Below are positions 1 to 8,654 of a stretch of DNA of 21,432 nt, piece after piece. Numbering within the stretch: position 1 is the first letter of the stretch; every line of letters starts with the position of its first letter. This stretch comes from a virus. The stretch covers positions 1-21,432 of the IMG/VR virus record IMGVR_UViG_3300037427_002191; one strand, given 5' to 3'. A model generated the notes under the pieces. That model saw only the letters and a list, made by a program, of their open reading frames with translations, ran no database searches and was not told the DNA's origin. A program made the translations under genes and the position numbers.

Positions 1-1
1 T

Positions 2-328
2 GACGGTCATAACTATAGTGTAATCAACCTTAAAAACAACGATGTTCTGTTTGAAGATCTAAATCTTAGAATGGTTGGTAATGTAATTGCCGCGGCTCTT
101 AACACAGGCGAGGAAGTTAGTTATAGTGCTATTGAAAAGTTAATCAAATACGAACGTCAAGCAGTATCTAAAATGGTTGAAATCAATTTATACGAAGAAT
201 TAGTAGATGTTGCTACTGATTACGACCAACAAGACCTATATGAAATCAAACTTCAAGAAGCAGAATTGAAGTGTAAAACAGCAGTAAGCAAAATTCTTCA
301 ACATGCCAGGCAGATAATAACGTCATAA
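2..328 (+). CDS. Hypothetical protein, 5'-truncated by window edge
   Basis: The reading frame is open from base 2 and runs 108 codons to a TAA, so the gene starts upstream of the window. An internal ATG at 71 would give only 85 residues, but the codons before it read as ordinary protein (DGHNYSVINLKN), so a truncated longer gene is more likely. The visible part is charged and mostly helical in character, rich in Glu and Lys, with no membrane segment or motif I recognise. It ends 42 nt before the next gene, and a late promoter lies in that gap, so it is probably the last gene of the preceding transcription unit. Function is unknown. Confidence 0.6.
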   Translation, partial: DGHNYSVINLKNNDVLFEDLNLRMVGNVIAAALNTGEEVSYSAIEKLIKYERQAVSKMVEINLYEELVDVATDYDQQDLYEIKLQEAELKCKTAVSKILQHARQIITS

Positions 329-341
329 AATTGCTCTCTTT

Positions 342-349
342 GATAAATA
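342..349 (+). promoter_or_regulatory. T4-type late promoter (GATAAATA)
   Basis: GATAAATA matches the T4 late promoter TATAAATA at 7 of 8 bases. It lies 21 nt before the ATG at 371, with a Shine-Dalgarno (AGAAGGGA) in between. It is the only intergenic signal before the 371 gene cluster. Confidence 0.7.
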
Positions 350-370
350 TAACTATTAGAAGGGACTACT

Positions 371-1630
371 ATGAAAGTTAATCAATTTAATTCAGACAAC
401 ATTAATAGACTAGTAAAGATTCAAAAATATCTTAATGAAAATTATGATATAAACGTTGGTAAAATTTTACCGCAGAAAAAATTAGATACTGCTTATAAAA
501 ACGTTGAGCAAAGAATTGCTAATCTACGAAATAAAGGAACAAAATTCCAACAAGATCCAAATTATGGAATGAATATTATGGTCAGAGATGCCTTAGGCAT
601 TATGATCAATGAAGGCATGTACTATGAGGGAGAAAATTTCCGTAAACTCATGGACGAACTATATGAGTATGGTTGCTCACTAGCAGAAAGCGGTGACGAT
701 TACGATACTGTTATGGCAAGTTGTAGCAAAAAGTACGAAGTAATGCCAGCAAGATATCCAAAAGAAATGGTTCTTGCTTCACTAGGTGAGCATCTAAGAC
801 CAATGTACGAAGTTGCTCCAGCATTAGCAATAGGCGGTGCCGTTAGAGCCGCTAGTTTAGGTTTTGGAGCAGGAGCAGGCGCCGGAATAGCAGGTGCTGA
901 TGTAAATCTAAACGCAGAAAAAATGACTGAATTAAAAGATGCGCCAGTTGAATTGTCCCCAACTGACAAACTACATCAAGGCTTAGCAAAAATTCTTAAA
1001 AAAGATCCAGACCAATATGGTGTAGGCGAATTGTTTGCTGAATTAGAAAGCATGGATGTAAAACAAGCAGACGCTCTACATGATGCGTATGCTAGTGCCT
1101 GTAAGGCAAAAGGAGAAGAACCAATGAATTTCAAAGAATCAATAGAAGAAAACAATAACATAGACTCGTTCTTAAATGATATAGTAGAGGATATGGTAAC
1201 AGAAGAAATTGCTGGAACTTCAGTAGAAGAAGCAGAAGTTGTTATGGCGGCTAGAGCATTAAGTAACGACATCCAAGATCACATTGAAAGACTTGGAAGA
1301 ATGGTTAACGAAGATATTCCTGCTATTGCTGACAGTATGTCACATGAATTTGGCTTAGATAAAGCACAAAGTTTTAAAACAGGTATGGAAGAATTATTAG
1401 CAAGTACATTAGATGCCAACAAAGCATGTAAGGACGGTATTGATAATATCTTAGGCGGAATAACAGGCGAAGGTTCAGTAGCAGACGCACCATCAGATAT
1501 GGGTATGGGCGGAGACGATATGGCTATGGACGAACCAGCATTAGATGATGTACCAATGGATGACTTTGATGGAGCCGATGCTGAAGCAGGACCATTAGAA
1601 GAGCCATTAGGTAGACTAGAAAAAGAGTAA
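371..1630 (+). CDS. Hypothetical late/virion-associated protein, 419 aa
   Basis: The ATG is supported by an AGGG Shine-Dalgarno and a late promoter 21 nt upstream. I do not recognise the family. The N-terminal 145 residues look globular. Residues about 148-178 are Gly/Ala-rich with a GAGAGAG run and could be a flexible or weakly hydrophobic segment. The remainder is strongly acidic and probably helical, and the last 50 residues (about 370-412) are low-complexity Met/Asp/Gly/Pro. Its position as first gene of a late unit ahead of small virion-like proteins suggests a structural, scaffold or assembly role, but that is inference from context. The antisense ORFs across this gene are shadows. Confidence 0.75.
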   Translation: MKVNQFNSDNINRLVKIQKYLNENYDINVGKILPQKKLDTAYKNVEQRIANLRNKGTKFQQDPNYGMNIMVRDALGIMINEGMYYEGENFRKLMDELYEYGCSLAESGDDYDTVMASCSKKYEVMPARYPKEMVLASLGEHLRPMYEVAPALAIGGAVRAASLGFGAGAGAGIAGADVNLNAEKMTELKDAPVELSPTDKLHQGLAKILKKDPDQYGVGELFAELESMDVKQADALHDAYASACKAKGEEPMNFKESIEENNNIDSFLNDIVEDMVTEEIAGTSVEEAEVVMAARALSNDIQDHIERLGRMVNEDIPAIADSMSHEFGLDKAQSFKTGMEELLASTLDANKACKDGIDNILGGITGEGSVADAPSDMGMGGDDMAMDEPALDDVPMDDFDGADAEAGPLEEPLGRLEKE

Positions 1631-1633
1631 TAA

Positions 1634-1975
1634 ATGAGGTCTATCGAATTCATCCTTAACGAAGGAGAAATAGATCAACTAACATCTGATATTGCCGATT
1701 TAGTATTTGCTAAAAAAGGGCAGAATGTTCAGAAGATGAATTTTATTGAATTCTTAAAAGATGTTAGAGAACGAGGCCACAAAGAAGTTTCAAGTCAATT
1801 ACTAAGAGACATATTAGAAAAATTACCAGTTATACAAACAGTAACAGCAGACTCAATAGAATTTACGGGTAACATACCCGACGACATGGACCAAGATAGT
1901 ATCGAGGACATGGGAGCAAAAGTCAGTTCAATGGCTGACCAAGAAGCAATGAAAGGTGTAAAGGCGGAATTATAA
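1634..1975 (+). CDS. Hypothetical protein, 113 aa
   Basis: It starts at an ATG 3 nt after the upstream stop, with a purine-rich AAAGAG just upstream. The product is acidic, soluble and probably helical, with no cysteine, no membrane segment and no motif I recognise. It is followed after 1 nt by the next gene, so it is co-transcribed and probably translationally coupled within the late unit opened at 342. It may partner the 419-residue protein upstream, since both are acidic and adjacent, but there is no direct evidence. Confidence 0.65.
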   Translation: MRSIEFILNEGEIDQLTSDIADLVFAKKGQNVQKMNFIEFLKDVRERGHKEVSSQLLRDILEKLPVIQTVTADSIEFTGNIPDDMDQDSIEDMGAKVSSMADQEAMKGVKAEL

Positions 1976-1976
1976 A

Positions 1977-2297
1977 ATGGCAGACATATTTATAAATGCA
2001 ACAGAGGCAAGAAAGCAAACTAGAGATAGTGTTATTGTTCTCAACGAAGTCAGAGCCTTAGAAGCAAACGTATTAACTCAAGTAAATGCTGGTAACTTAG
2101 ATGTTACAGTATCCACAGGTACTACTATCACAAGTGGTACTACTTATTATCAAGCATATAACAACATAACAAGCAATACTACATTAACAGATCAAATTTC
2201 CACTGTCAAAAAGTATTTTACCGATAAAGGTTATTCGGTAAATATCAGTACAAACGCAGGTACTGGCAATACTTTACAGTGGAAAATTAAGTGGTAA
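1977..2297 (+). CDS. Small virion-structural-like protein, 106 aa
   Basis: It starts at an ATG 1 nt after the previous stop. The N-terminus reads MADIFINATEARKQTRDS, a style I associate with small conserved marine T4-like phage proteins. The middle is rich in Thr, Ser and Asn with alternating beta-like pattern, followed by a segment 'LTDQISTVKKYFTDKGYSV' and an aromatic end LQWKIKW. This looks like a small beta-rich virion or tail component. The link to that group is from memory of similar proteins, not from a search. The next gene starts inside its last codons (7 nt overlap). Confidence 0.65.
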   Translation: MADIFINATEARKQTRDSVIVLNEVRALEANVLTQVNAGNLDVTVSTGTTITSGTTYYQAYNNITSNTTLTDQISTVKKYFTDKGYSVNISTNAGTGNTLQWKIKW

Positions 2298-2944
2298 AAA
2301 ATAAACTTTATAAATTTGGTTGTAGTTTTTCTACACATAGATTCTTTGATTTAGAACCCGGCGACTATCCGCACGATCCATCTAATTATGCCAGCATTGT
2401 TGCTACACATTTTGATTTAGAAGTAGAAGGCTTTGCCCGTGAAGGACAAGGTAACAGTTTTCTTTTAGATCAATTAAACAAAAATAGTCATATGGTTGGC
2501 CCAGATGACATGGTAATTGTACAACTTACTAACCCTGATAGAATCTACAATACTCTTGAATTTTTTGGTGATGTCAAAATACCCGAACTATTAGAACCAC
2601 CAGAACGTTTGATCGAAGCAAGTAAAATAAGCAAAGAAGATTTACAAACATTTGGGTATGTATATACAACTATGTTTCAAAACAAAGACCTCATACATAA
2701 TTTATATTGCGATTCTATTGTAAGTACATGTTTAACGTTGCCTTGTAAATCTATAATACTCCCTTTTACAAATAGAAAAGAGTACGAAGAAAAATTTACC
2801 AAGTTTGACAAAATTATATTTTCAGATAACCCGTGGAACTATATGCATCATGATCATGACAATTTCAGATTTGATCATTTAACAGACGAATTACATAATA
2901 GGATAGGTCACAATATTATTAGAGATATTGAACGTAAACTATGA
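2291..2944 (+). CDS. SGNH/GDSL-hydrolase-like protein
   Basis: It starts at GTG, overlapping the upstream stop by 7 nt; there is no nearby ATG, and the conserved start of the domain (YKFGCSFS) follows within 7 residues. F-G-C-S-F-S at residues 9-14 fits block I of SGNH esterases, with Ser12 as the expected nucleophile and Cys in place of the usual Asp of GDS. Near the C-terminus D-E-L-H (about 199-202) fits the DxxH block V that carries the catalytic Asp and His. Such proteins may act on esters or O-acyl groups of surface polysaccharide or lipid, but the substrate here is not visible. It overlaps the next, possibly glycosyltransferase, gene by ATGA, consistent with a shared glycan-related role. 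Confidence 0.65.
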   Translation: MVKNKLYKFGCSFSTHRFFDLEPGDYPHDPSNYASIVATHFDLEVEGFAREGQGNSFLLDQLNKNSHMVGPDDMVIVQLTNPDRIYNTLEFFGDVKIPELLEPPERLIEASKISKEDLQTFGYVYTTMFQNKDLIHNLYCDSIVSTCLTLPCKSIILPFTNRKEYEEKFTKFDKIIFSDNPWNYMHHDHDNFRFDHLTDELHNRIGHNIIRDIERKL

Positions 2945-4221
2945 AACTTGGATTTTTGAAATGGCCTTTTGAAGGCGTAAATATCTCAAATAATTACTCT
3001 GTATATAATTACAGTTTATTAAAGACAAAGCAACCACCTAATAATCTTTTTAGCCACCCTGTAAAAGATACACTTTTTTCACAATCAACTTTAGAACTGT
3101 GGATAAGAAGAACTCAATATTCGCAAAAACATATAGTACCTACTTGGTGTGATTTTAACAGTATCGATTGTGATGCTTTAATAATTCCTTATCACTGGTT
3201 CCTATATTTTACTGAAGAACAATTTCTACTTTTAAGCAAATACAAAGGCAAGATAATTATTGATGAGATTAATGACCCATGGCTGTTTGACGAAAATAAT
3301 GGCTTTACGCATATATTTCCGACCTTTTTAAAAGAACTAAAATCCTTAATAAATTTTGAAAATGTTTATCTTCTTACAAGTGCTAAAGTTAGCGACGAAG
3401 CAATACCATATTTCAAAAACAAATTTAGCAATGTAAAAATTATTTCAAGTAATGTGTTAATGCTGTTAATGTCTGTTACAACTAGGCAAAATAACAAGCG
3501 AATATATAGCGACGAACATATTATACAAAATTTTAATAGTGAAAAGGATAAACAATTTTTATTTTGTTCTGGAAGGCCGAGACAACATAGATTAGCATTA
3601 ATGAAATTCTTAACAGACAACAATTATTTAGACAATAGTTTTGTGTCTGCTAATTTGGCACCTGATGTAGGAGAGTCGATACGCAGTATAACAGACAAAT
3701 ATCTTTATGATATATACAACGATAGAGACAAATATAACTTAGAAGAATTTTGTAACTTAGATGAATTAAAAGCCTATGCTACCACAAAGATTATACCAGA
3801 ATACACAAATGAATACTTTAGATTAGAAAATAGCATACCACAAAATAATGTATATAATAGGTCAAAATTTTCAATTATAAGCGAAACATTATTTCAAACA
3901 TGCTTGACAGGATATAATTTTGTTACAGAAAAAACATGTCTACCTTTTGTTTATGGCCACCCATTTATATTATTTGCTATGAGTAATACATGGCAGTATT
4001 TAGAAGAACTAGGCTTTGAACAATACACACAATTCGGTGTCTATGACAGCATTACAACGCCTTACAGCCGTTTTAATACGTTATGTGACTCAATACAACA
4101 ATCTATTAATGAAGACATGTCTAAACACACCTTAGACACAATCCTCCACAACAGCAACAGATTTTACAGTGACGATTTACAAGATTCAATAGTTTCCAGT
4201 ATTGTTAATCAATTACAATAA
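2941..4221 (+). CDS. Possible glycosyltransferase, 426 aa
   Basis: The ATG overlaps the upstream TGA (ATGA). No complete family signature is visible, but residues about 327-345 (FVTEKTCLPFVYGHPFILF, Glu330-Lys331-Thr332) resemble the sugar-nucleotide-binding segment of GT-B enzymes of the fucosyltransferase (GT10-like) kind, where a conserved 'F-x-T/S-E-K-x-x-x-P' motif is followed by a G-x-P-x-I stretch. The N-terminal half lacks a clear motif and has no signal peptide. Coupling to the SGNH-like gene supports carbohydrate modification as a role. The gene could also be an unrelated phage hypothetical. It ends at a TAA that overlaps a candidate late promoter. Confidence 0.55.
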   Translation: MKLGFLKWPFEGVNISNNYSVYNYSLLKTKQPPNNLFSHPVKDTLFSQSTLELWIRRTQYSQKHIVPTWCDFNSIDCDALIIPYHWFLYFTEEQFLLLSKYKGKIIIDEINDPWLFDENNGFTHIFPTFLKELKSLINFENVYLLTSAKVSDEAIPYFKNKFSNVKIISSNVLMLLMSVTTRQNNKRIYSDEHIIQNFNSEKDKQFLFCSGRPRQHRLALMKFLTDNNYLDNSFVSANLAPDVGESIRSITDKYLYDIYNDRDKYNLEEFCNLDELKAYATTKIIPEYTNEYFRLENSIPQNNVYNRSKFSIISETLFQTCLTGYNFVTEKTCLPFVYGHPFILFAMSNTWQYLEELGFEQYTQFGVYDSITTPYSRFNTLCDSIQQSINEDMSKHTLDTILHNSNRFYSDDLQDSIVSSIVNQLQ

Positions 4222-4224
4222 ATA
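4217..4224 (+). promoter_or_regulatory. T4-type late promoter candidate (AATAAATA)
   Basis: AATAAATA matches TATAAATA at 7 of 8 bases, spans the TAA stop of the upstream gene and lies 29 nt before the ATG at 4254. The Shine-Dalgarno after it is weak (AAAGAA), so this is less certain than other sites here. Confidence 0.5.
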
Positions 4225-4253
4225 AAAATACCACTAACTAAAAAAGAATAACT

Positions 4254-4940
4254 ATGTTATTAAATAAAGATGTTCACGAATATCCAACACTAAAAAGAGT
4301 TACAGCAAAATCAGGACAACGTCAATACACAGGTGACGACAATCATCCTGTACCTAGTGTAACAACCATACTGTCAGCAACAGGAGACAAGACTGCTCTT
4401 ATAGCCTGGCGTAAACGTGTTGGAGAAGCAGAAGCAACTCGTATCAGCACAGAGGCCGCAGGTCTTGGTACCAAAGTTCACAACGCATTAGAAAAATTTA
4501 TACTTGGCGAAGAATGGAATACATTTGGTAATAATCATGTCAGTGTGTTAGCAGAATCAATGACATCTGAAATGATAGAAAACGGATTGACAAAAATTGA
4601 CGAACTATGGGGTGTAGAAGTTGCCCTAATTGCCAAAGGATTGTATGCTGGTACCTCAGATGCTATCGGAGTATACGAAGGCCAAGACTCTATCATCGAC
4701 TTCAAAACTGCTAAAAAAATGAAAAAGCGAGAATGGATCGAAGATTATTTCTTACAAGGGTGTGCCTACGCACTTGCCCATAACGAAATGTTTGATACAG
4801 ATATTAAGAAAGTAGTTATATTAATGGTCGATAGAGAGTCAAAATTTAAAGAGTTTTCTATAGAAGGGGAAGAATTTGATAAGTATGCTATGAAGTGGGC
4901 AGATAGATTAGCAGACTATTATGCCAAGCATAATGGATAG
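4254..4940 (+). CDS. PD-(D/E)XK exonuclease, MGME1/RecB-like
   Basis: This is a compact (228 aa) nuclease domain. It begins with VPSVTTIL (about 33-40), followed by the helix GTKVHNALEKF. The catalytic core is Asp136 in AGTSDAIG and Asp149-x-Lys151 in IIDFKTAKK, the classic D...(D/E)xK arrangement, then the QGCAYALA helix typical of RecB/Cas4/MGME1-type nucleases. No Fe-S cysteine cluster is visible, which argues against a Cas4 proper. It lies apart from obvious replication genes and just before a radical SAM gene; the likely role is single-strand DNA processing during recombination, host DNA degradation or genome maturation. The family assignment is firm, the exact role is inferred. Confidence 0.85.
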   Translation: MLLNKDVHEYPTLKRVTAKSGQRQYTGDDNHPVPSVTTILSATGDKTALIAWRKRVGEAEATRISTEAAGLGTKVHNALEKFILGEEWNTFGNNHVSVLAESMTSEMIENGLTKIDELWGVEVALIAKGLYAGTSDAIGVYEGQDSIIDFKTAKKMKKREWIEDYFLQGCAYALAHNEMFDTDIKKVVILMVDRESKFKEFSIEGEEFDKYAMKWADRLADYYAKHNG

Positions 4941-4945
4941 TACTT

Positions 4946-6841
4946 ATGAAAACACCGATAAGTTTTGTACAACCAAACTTTCAAACTGGACCTAAACACT
5001 TAAACGCATTTTACTTGCCTTACACCTCTGGTGTTCTTTGGGCATACGCAAAACAAAATAAAAAAGTAGCAGACAATTTTAATGTAGAATATTTTGTTTA
5101 CAAGCGACATCCTTTTGATGATAATTTTAATAGAATCAAAGATAGCAAGTTATTATTTTTTAGTGTTTATGTATGGAACTACAAGTATTGCTTACAATTA
5201 GCAAAAGAAGTTAAAGAGCATAATCCTGAAGCAGTAATACTATTTGGCGGCCCACAACTTCCTCACACCGACCCTAATTTTTTAAAAGACCATCCTTACA
5301 TAGACAGTATTTGTGTAGGTGAAGGCGAGCATGTTGTAGAAAAAGTACTACTAGATTACATAGACGGTAATAAGCCAGAACCTATAGTAAGAGCAGAACG
5401 TATTAAAGATATGAAACTACCAAGTCCATATTTAGATGGTGTGTTTGATGACTTGATGAAAGAACATCCAGAAGTATTATGGAACCCAACACTAGAAACA
5501 GACCGTGGCTGTCCATACAAATGTACTTTTTGTGACTGGGGCGGTCTTACAAACAGCAAGGTATATAAGTTTGAACTCGACAGAGTGTTTGCTGAAATAG
5601 AATGGTTCGCTGAACACAAAATGGACTTCATTACCATGACGTCTGCTAACTTTGGTATATTCAAAGAACGTGACGGACTTATGGTTGATAAAATGATAGA
5701 ACAATGTCAGCAGACAGGATATCCACAAAAGATTACTACAAGTTGGGCAAAGAATGGTAATGCTGAAGTTTTTGATATGATTAAACGGTTTAAAGAAGGC
5801 GGCGTATCAACAAGTTTTACACTCAGTCTACAAACTACTAACGACCAAGTATTAGAAAATATTAAACGTAAAAACATGGCTATCAATAATGTACGCGACA
5901 TTACAGAACATGCTAGAAAAAACGAAATACCAGTAAGCACAGAACTTATTTTAGGCCTTCCAGGAGAGAGTTACGAAACGTGGAAGAAGACACTTAGTGA
6001 TATACTAGATTATGATTTACACAATGGCTTAGACATATATTTTTTAAACATGATCGAAAATGCTCCTATACGTTCCGACATAGAAAAATATCAAATAGAA
6101 ACATTTACTGCTTATGATATGTTTAACGATACAACAGATTTTGAGGACATACAAAAAAATACTGCCGAGGGTGTTGAAGTATTAAAAAGCACCAGTACAA
6201 TGTCAGAAGACCAATTAATTGACAGTTTTGCTTACACTTGGAAAAGTATCGGACTTCACAGTTATGGTATTACAGATATTATAGCAATATACTTACATAA
6301 AAAATGTGGTATAGAATACTTCGAATTTTATGAAAGATTGTTTGAAGAAGTATTTGCTGATGAAGAATTTAAATTATGGGAAACAGAATTAAAACAAGAA
6401 TTAAAACATTGGCACGAAACAGGATTTTATGATGTTACTATAGGAGATGACATCAAAGTTTATAGTTGGCAATTACCGCATCATCTAGGAATGCTTACAC
6501 ATTTCAATCAAAGCATAGAAAAAATACAAAATATTGTAATTGATCATATAGATAAATTTTACAATATTGATCAAGACATTATAGATGATTATATTACACT
6601 CAATGATGTAAGAATTAAGAAGTGGGGCAAGTATATACGACTTCCTAAACACATACATACTAAAACCAATTTAATGGAATACATATCAGGTAGAGAAGAA
6701 TACCAAAAAAATCCTACCAAATACATAGTATACGATAGAATAGGTGGCGACTTTCCTACATCACTGGAGAGGCACACTGACAGTATCCTATATGGCAGGC
6801 ATAGACTGTGGTACCTCAACGTGTTGGAAAAACTTTCCTAA
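4946..6841 (+). CDS. B12-binding-type radical SAM enzyme, 631 aa
   Basis: The [4Fe-4S]-binding motif Cys189-x3-Cys193-x2-Cys196 is clear (CPYKCTFC). The N-terminal ~140 residues form a Rossmann-like region, with ILFGGPQ followed by CVGEGE, the arrangement seen in B12-binding radical SAM proteins of the BchE type. The cobalamin His motif DxHxxG is not visible, so the domain may bind B12 base-on-free or be degenerate. Residues 200-400 continue as the radical SAM barrel, with ELILGLPGES near 330. The C-terminal 230 residues have no motif I recognise. The protein starts 5 nt after the exonuclease stop. Members of this class methylate or rearrange unreactive carbons; the substrate here cannot be told. 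Confidence 0.85.
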   Translation: MKTPISFVQPNFQTGPKHLNAFYLPYTSGVLWAYAKQNKKVADNFNVEYFVYKRHPFDDNFNRIKDSKLLFFSVYVWNYKYCLQLAKEVKEHNPEAVILFGGPQLPHTDPNFLKDHPYIDSICVGEGEHVVEKVLLDYIDGNKPEPIVRAERIKDMKLPSPYLDGVFDDLMKEHPEVLWNPTLETDRGCPYKCTFCDWGGLTNSKVYKFELDRVFAEIEWFAEHKMDFITMTSANFGIFKERDGLMVDKMIEQCQQTGYPQKITTSWAKNGNAEVFDMIKRFKEGGVSTSFTLSLQTTNDQVLENIKRKNMAINNVRDITEHARKNEIPVSTELILGLPGESYETWKKTLSDILDYDLHNGLDIYFLNMIENAPIRSDIEKYQIETFTAYDMFNDTTDFEDIQKNTAEGVEVLKSTSTMSEDQLIDSFAYTWKSIGLHSYGITDIIAIYLHKKCGIEYFEFYERLFEEVFADEEFKLWETELKQELKHWHETGFYDVTIGDDIKVYSWQLPHHLGMLTHFNQSIEKIQNIVIDHIDKFYNIDQDIIDDYITLNDVRIKKWGKYIRLPKHIHTKTNLMEYISGREEYQKNPTKYIVYDRIGGDFPTSLERHTDSILYGRHRLWYLNVLEKLS

Positions 6842-6859
6842 CAACTAAATTACAAAAGA

Positions 6860-6867
6860 GATAAATA
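6860..6867 (+). promoter_or_regulatory. T4-type late promoter (GATAAATA)
   Basis: GATAAATA lies in the 46-nt gap before the tail-fibre-like gene, 20 nt ahead of its TTG start, with a GGAG Shine-Dalgarno between. Confidence 0.7.
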
Positions 6868-6887
6868 CTTCTATATCGGAGAACATT

Positions 6888-8654
6888 TTGGCAGACGACA
6901 ATAAGATAATTATATCAAGAATGCAACAAAGAAGGGGTAATCGTGTAGATTTACCACAACCTCTACGCCCTGGTGAAATTGGGTTAGCATCAGATAGCAA
7001 AGAAGTATTTATAGGCTTAGATCCACAAATTGGTATCACTAAGCAAAATGCTAATGCTATTAATATTAACAACGTAGTAGGCGGTTATAGTTATGCTAGT
7101 GGGTATTTAAATAACAATGTTATTAGAATTATACTACCTAGTAAACGTTTAGCACCTGGTACATTCGATGGGACATCTAACAGCAGTATATACACACCTA
7201 GTAGCACTAGTAGTCAAACACATGGTAAAACTGTATTTGGCACAGCGGTTGGTAGTACAAGTGTAGTCAACGTTTTTGACAACGCATTTTTCCAAAGTCC
7301 TGATGTAACTGTTACTAAAAACGGCACATTGCTAAGTACAGACGCAACTAGGACAACAGCAAACCTATTATCAAATGAATATATTATTTCGTCAGATACC
7401 AACTCCAAAACAGCAAATCATACAATAACATTTGGTACTCAGCCAACAGGAAGTGATGATTTTACAGTTTCATATTACGATAATGTAGATATTATTTCTG
7501 CTATCGTTGATTCATCATCAGATAATACTATAGGCAGTACTGATATACAAGGCTTTTATCAGCAATACTTTACAGGTACAGATATACCTGATAACAGAAA
7601 ACTAAGTAACGCATACATCATAGCAGACCATGTTACTGGTACAGCATTTATTGGTTTAGAGGATAAGCATTTAGAAGTTGTAGCATACAGTAGCACAGTT
7701 ACTAATCCTGATAACTTAACACTTACTGGCAATATTAATGTAACAAGAAGTGCTGGTAGTGATTTAAACATAGCAATATCTAGTTTTACAACACTAACAA
7801 GTGTTATTTCAGCAATCAATAATAACGCAACAAGTAACACATGGCTAAAGGCCGCGGCAGAATCATCCAATAAATGGAACTTATATTCTACAGACGGTTC
7901 AGAGTTTAATGTAGTTGCGATAGATAGCGATTTAAACATTGCTACAGGAAGTCGCACAAAGGCCAGCGATACAATTAAAGGTAAATTAGAAGCATGGGTT
8001 AGTGGTGCTGTAGCAAGTACAAGTTTTAATATGTTTACAGCGGCACAAATAAAAGGAACTAAATTTAATTCTGGTGCTACAAATATAGAATCATATACAA
8101 ATGTAACAGCATCGTCAGACGCACTATCAATAACATTTACTGGTAATAAAGAAGCAGAAAACTTCTCATACATAGCAAATAGATTATACTTTGCTAATGC
8201 TGACGCAGATGTTACTGGTTTAACAAATGTTAAATCTAACCAACGATTATTAACACATGATGATTACGACTTACTACTAAGTGGTTCTGCAGACTCAGGA
8301 TATACAGCACAAACTGTTTCTTTGACTGCCGGCGAAGTAGACAAAGTAGTAGATACATTCGAAGCATCAGTTTATGATTCAGCAATCATTGAGTATTCTG
8401 TTAAGGCCGTAGGCGCAAGTTCCAGTGACGGGTATAGCAGAACAGGTACATTACAAATTACAGGCGACACAGGCTTAGCAGACGCGGCTTTAGTTGATAA
8501 CGGTGTCGTAATAGACAATAACTTCACAGGTACAGTAGAGTTCACAGCAAGTATGAGTTCAGGGACAATAAATGTCAAAGCAACCAACACATTGGCTTCC
8601 GGTGGTAACAGAGCGGCAACAGTTAAGTACCTAGTGAGAAAATGGTTGGGATAA
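6888..8654 (+). CDS. Tail fibre / virion structural protein, 588 aa
   Basis: The start is TTG, chosen because GGAG (6878-6881) is well placed before it and no ATG precedes the conserved N-terminus. Residues about 8-40 (RMQQRRG...LPQPLRPGEIGLASDS...VFIGLDPQIG) match the N-terminal adaptor seen in many marine phage fibres and structural proteins, where the 'RPGE(I/L)xxA' pattern attaches a beta-rich fibre to the virion. The remainder is Ser/Thr/Asn/Gly-rich, with many beta-strand-like repeats and almost no cysteine, typical of a trimeric fibre. The C-terminal 150 residues (SAIIEYSVKA... to TVKYLVRKW) look like a separate beta domain. It is probably a receptor-binding or fibre component. Antisense ORFs here, including a 204-codon one, are shadows of the biased composition. 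Confidence 0.8.
   Translation: MADDNKIIISRMQQRRGNRVDLPQPLRPGEIGLASDSKEVFIGLDPQIGITKQNANAININNVVGGYSYASGYLNNNVIRIILPSKRLAPGTFDGTSNSSIYTPSSTSSQTHGKTVFGTAVGSTSVVNVFDNAFFQSPDVTVTKNGTLLSTDATRTTANLLSNEYIISSDTNSKTANHTITFGTQPTGSDDFTVSYYDNVDIISAIVDSSSDNTIGSTDIQGFYQQYFTGTDIPDNRKLSNAYIIADHVTGTAFIGLEDKHLEVVAYSSTVTNPDNLTLTGNINVTRSAGSDLNIAISSFTTLTSVISAINNNATSNTWLKAAAESSNKWNLYSTDGSEFNVVAIDSDLNIATGSRTKASDTIKGKLEAWVSGAVASTSFNMFTAAQIKGTKFNSGATNIESYTNVTASSDALSITFTGNKEAENFSYIANRLYFANADADVTGLTNVKSNQRLLTHDDYDLLLSGSADSGYTAQTVSLTAGEVDKVVDTFEASVYDSAIIEYSVKAVGASSSDGYSRTGTLQITGDTGLADAALVDNGVVIDNNFTGTVEFTASMSSGTINVKATNTLASGGNRAATVKYLVRKWLG

Noticed and set aside
3903-3920. TTGACA followed by TATAAT-like sequence
   Set aside because: TTGACA at 3903 is followed by TATAAT after only a few bases, not 16-18, and lies within a coding region.
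7559-8173. 204-codon ORF on the - strand
   Set aside because: It lies wholly antisense to the fibre gene, has no Shine-Dalgarno or promoter, and its translation has the Val/Leu/Ser bias expected from the complement of Thr/Asn/Ser-rich codons.
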